From positions 14,438-65,405 of the forward strand of contig JADFNS010000016.1 in NCBI GenBank assembly GCA_022563255.1: 50,968 nucleotides of DNA, read 5' to 3'. The DNA is from Pseudomonadota bacterium (GTDB lineage: Bacteria; Pseudomonadota; Gammaproteobacteria; Steroidobacterales; Woeseiaceae). The first letter of the stretch is position 1; each line of letters opens with the position of its first letter. The notes beneath the pieces were generated by a model. It saw only the letters and a program-made list of their open reading frames with translations, made no database searches and had not been told where the DNA came from. Shown piece after piece: positions 50,842-50,968 of this stretch. The translations under genes were made by a program, and so were the position numbers.

Positions 50842-50858
50842 GGGGTAAAGCGGTCATC
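50842..50858 (+). repeat. Right half of palindrome copy G
   Basis: GGGGTAAAGCGGTCATC is the outside flank of the IS30 right end and the counterpart of 49595-49612. Confidence 0.75.
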
Positions 50859-50872
50859 CAAACTTCGTTGAA

Positions 50873-50968
50873 TTACCGGCTATGGTGAGCGGCGATTTCT
50901 TCTTCAGTAAGTCGCAAAAAGCGGGCAGCATTGTTGTACAAAATGTCGCGCTTCTGCTCGTCAGTGAG
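50873..50968 (-). CDS. Amidohydrolase-like protein, C-terminal fragment (partial)
   Basis: The last 31 codons and TAA of a gene that enters from the right end, on the minus strand. TDEQKRDILYNNAARFLRLT then EEEIAAHH is the typical end of amidohydrolase-2-type metal-dependent hydrolases. The identity is tentative because only the tail is visible. The stop lies about 30 bases from the IS30 end, so the IS did not disrupt the gene. Confidence 0.6.
   Translation of the reverse strand, partial: LTDEQKRDILYNNAARFLRLTEEEIAAHHSR

Overview
The window is a gammaproteobacterial chromosome segment. Three things point there: the gene order tuf, tRNA-Trp, secE, nusG, rplKAJL, rpoBC followed by str, S10, spc and alpha; an S14 protein without zinc-binding cysteines; and the Uup, SlyX, PepQ and YjdF proteins. 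In Escherichia coli the rpoBC, str and S10 clusters lie apart, but here they run together in one uninterrupted block on the + strand. The GC content is moderate to high. An uncultured or marine lineage would fit, but the exact family cannot be fixed from the sequence alone.

Region 1 (1 to about 30.7 kb) is the translation and transcription core. It opens with the last 33 codons of one tuf copy and tRNA-Trp. Then come secE-nusG, the L11/L1 and L10/L7-L12 genes, rpoB and rpoC, the str genes (rpsL, rpsG, fusA, tuf), rpsJ, and the S10, spc and alpha ribosomal genes with secY, rpoA and rplQ. Most junctions are tight or overlapping, so translational coupling is likely. Control elements visible in the DNA include an L10-type leader before rplJ, a 19-bp perfect hairpin between rplL and rpoB, a promoter and hairpin before rpsL, and a terminator, promoter and long leader between rpsJ and rplC. 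REP-like hairpins sit on several stop codons of the spc/alpha genes. The 3' ends of the two tuf genes and their flanks are identical over 158 bases, a clear gene-conversion tract.

Region 2 (30.7 to 41.9 kb) holds metabolic and accessory single genes: a small unknown ORF, a short-chain dehydrogenase, PepQ, a gamma-glutamyltransferase, TrpS, a frameshifted lipoprotein, an alpha/beta hydrolase, a GNAT acetyltransferase, a VIT-like membrane protein, Upp, a decayed MAPEG gene, the ABC-F protein Uup and SlyX.

Region 3 (41.9 to 47.3 kb) is a three-gene coupled cluster: a 1345-residue exported and membrane-anchored protein that looks internally duplicated, a YjdF/DUF2238 membrane protein and a secreted lipase-like hydrolase. 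This is the best candidate here for an undescribed envelope module, but its function is not known from sequence.

Region 4 (47.3 kb to the end) is a more AT-rich accessory tract. It has a secreted protein of unknown function, a DUF4386 membrane protein, an IS30-family element and the 3' end of an amidohydrolase-like gene. At least seven copies of short imperfect palindromes are scattered between these genes, and the IS30 element sits in the middle of one of them.
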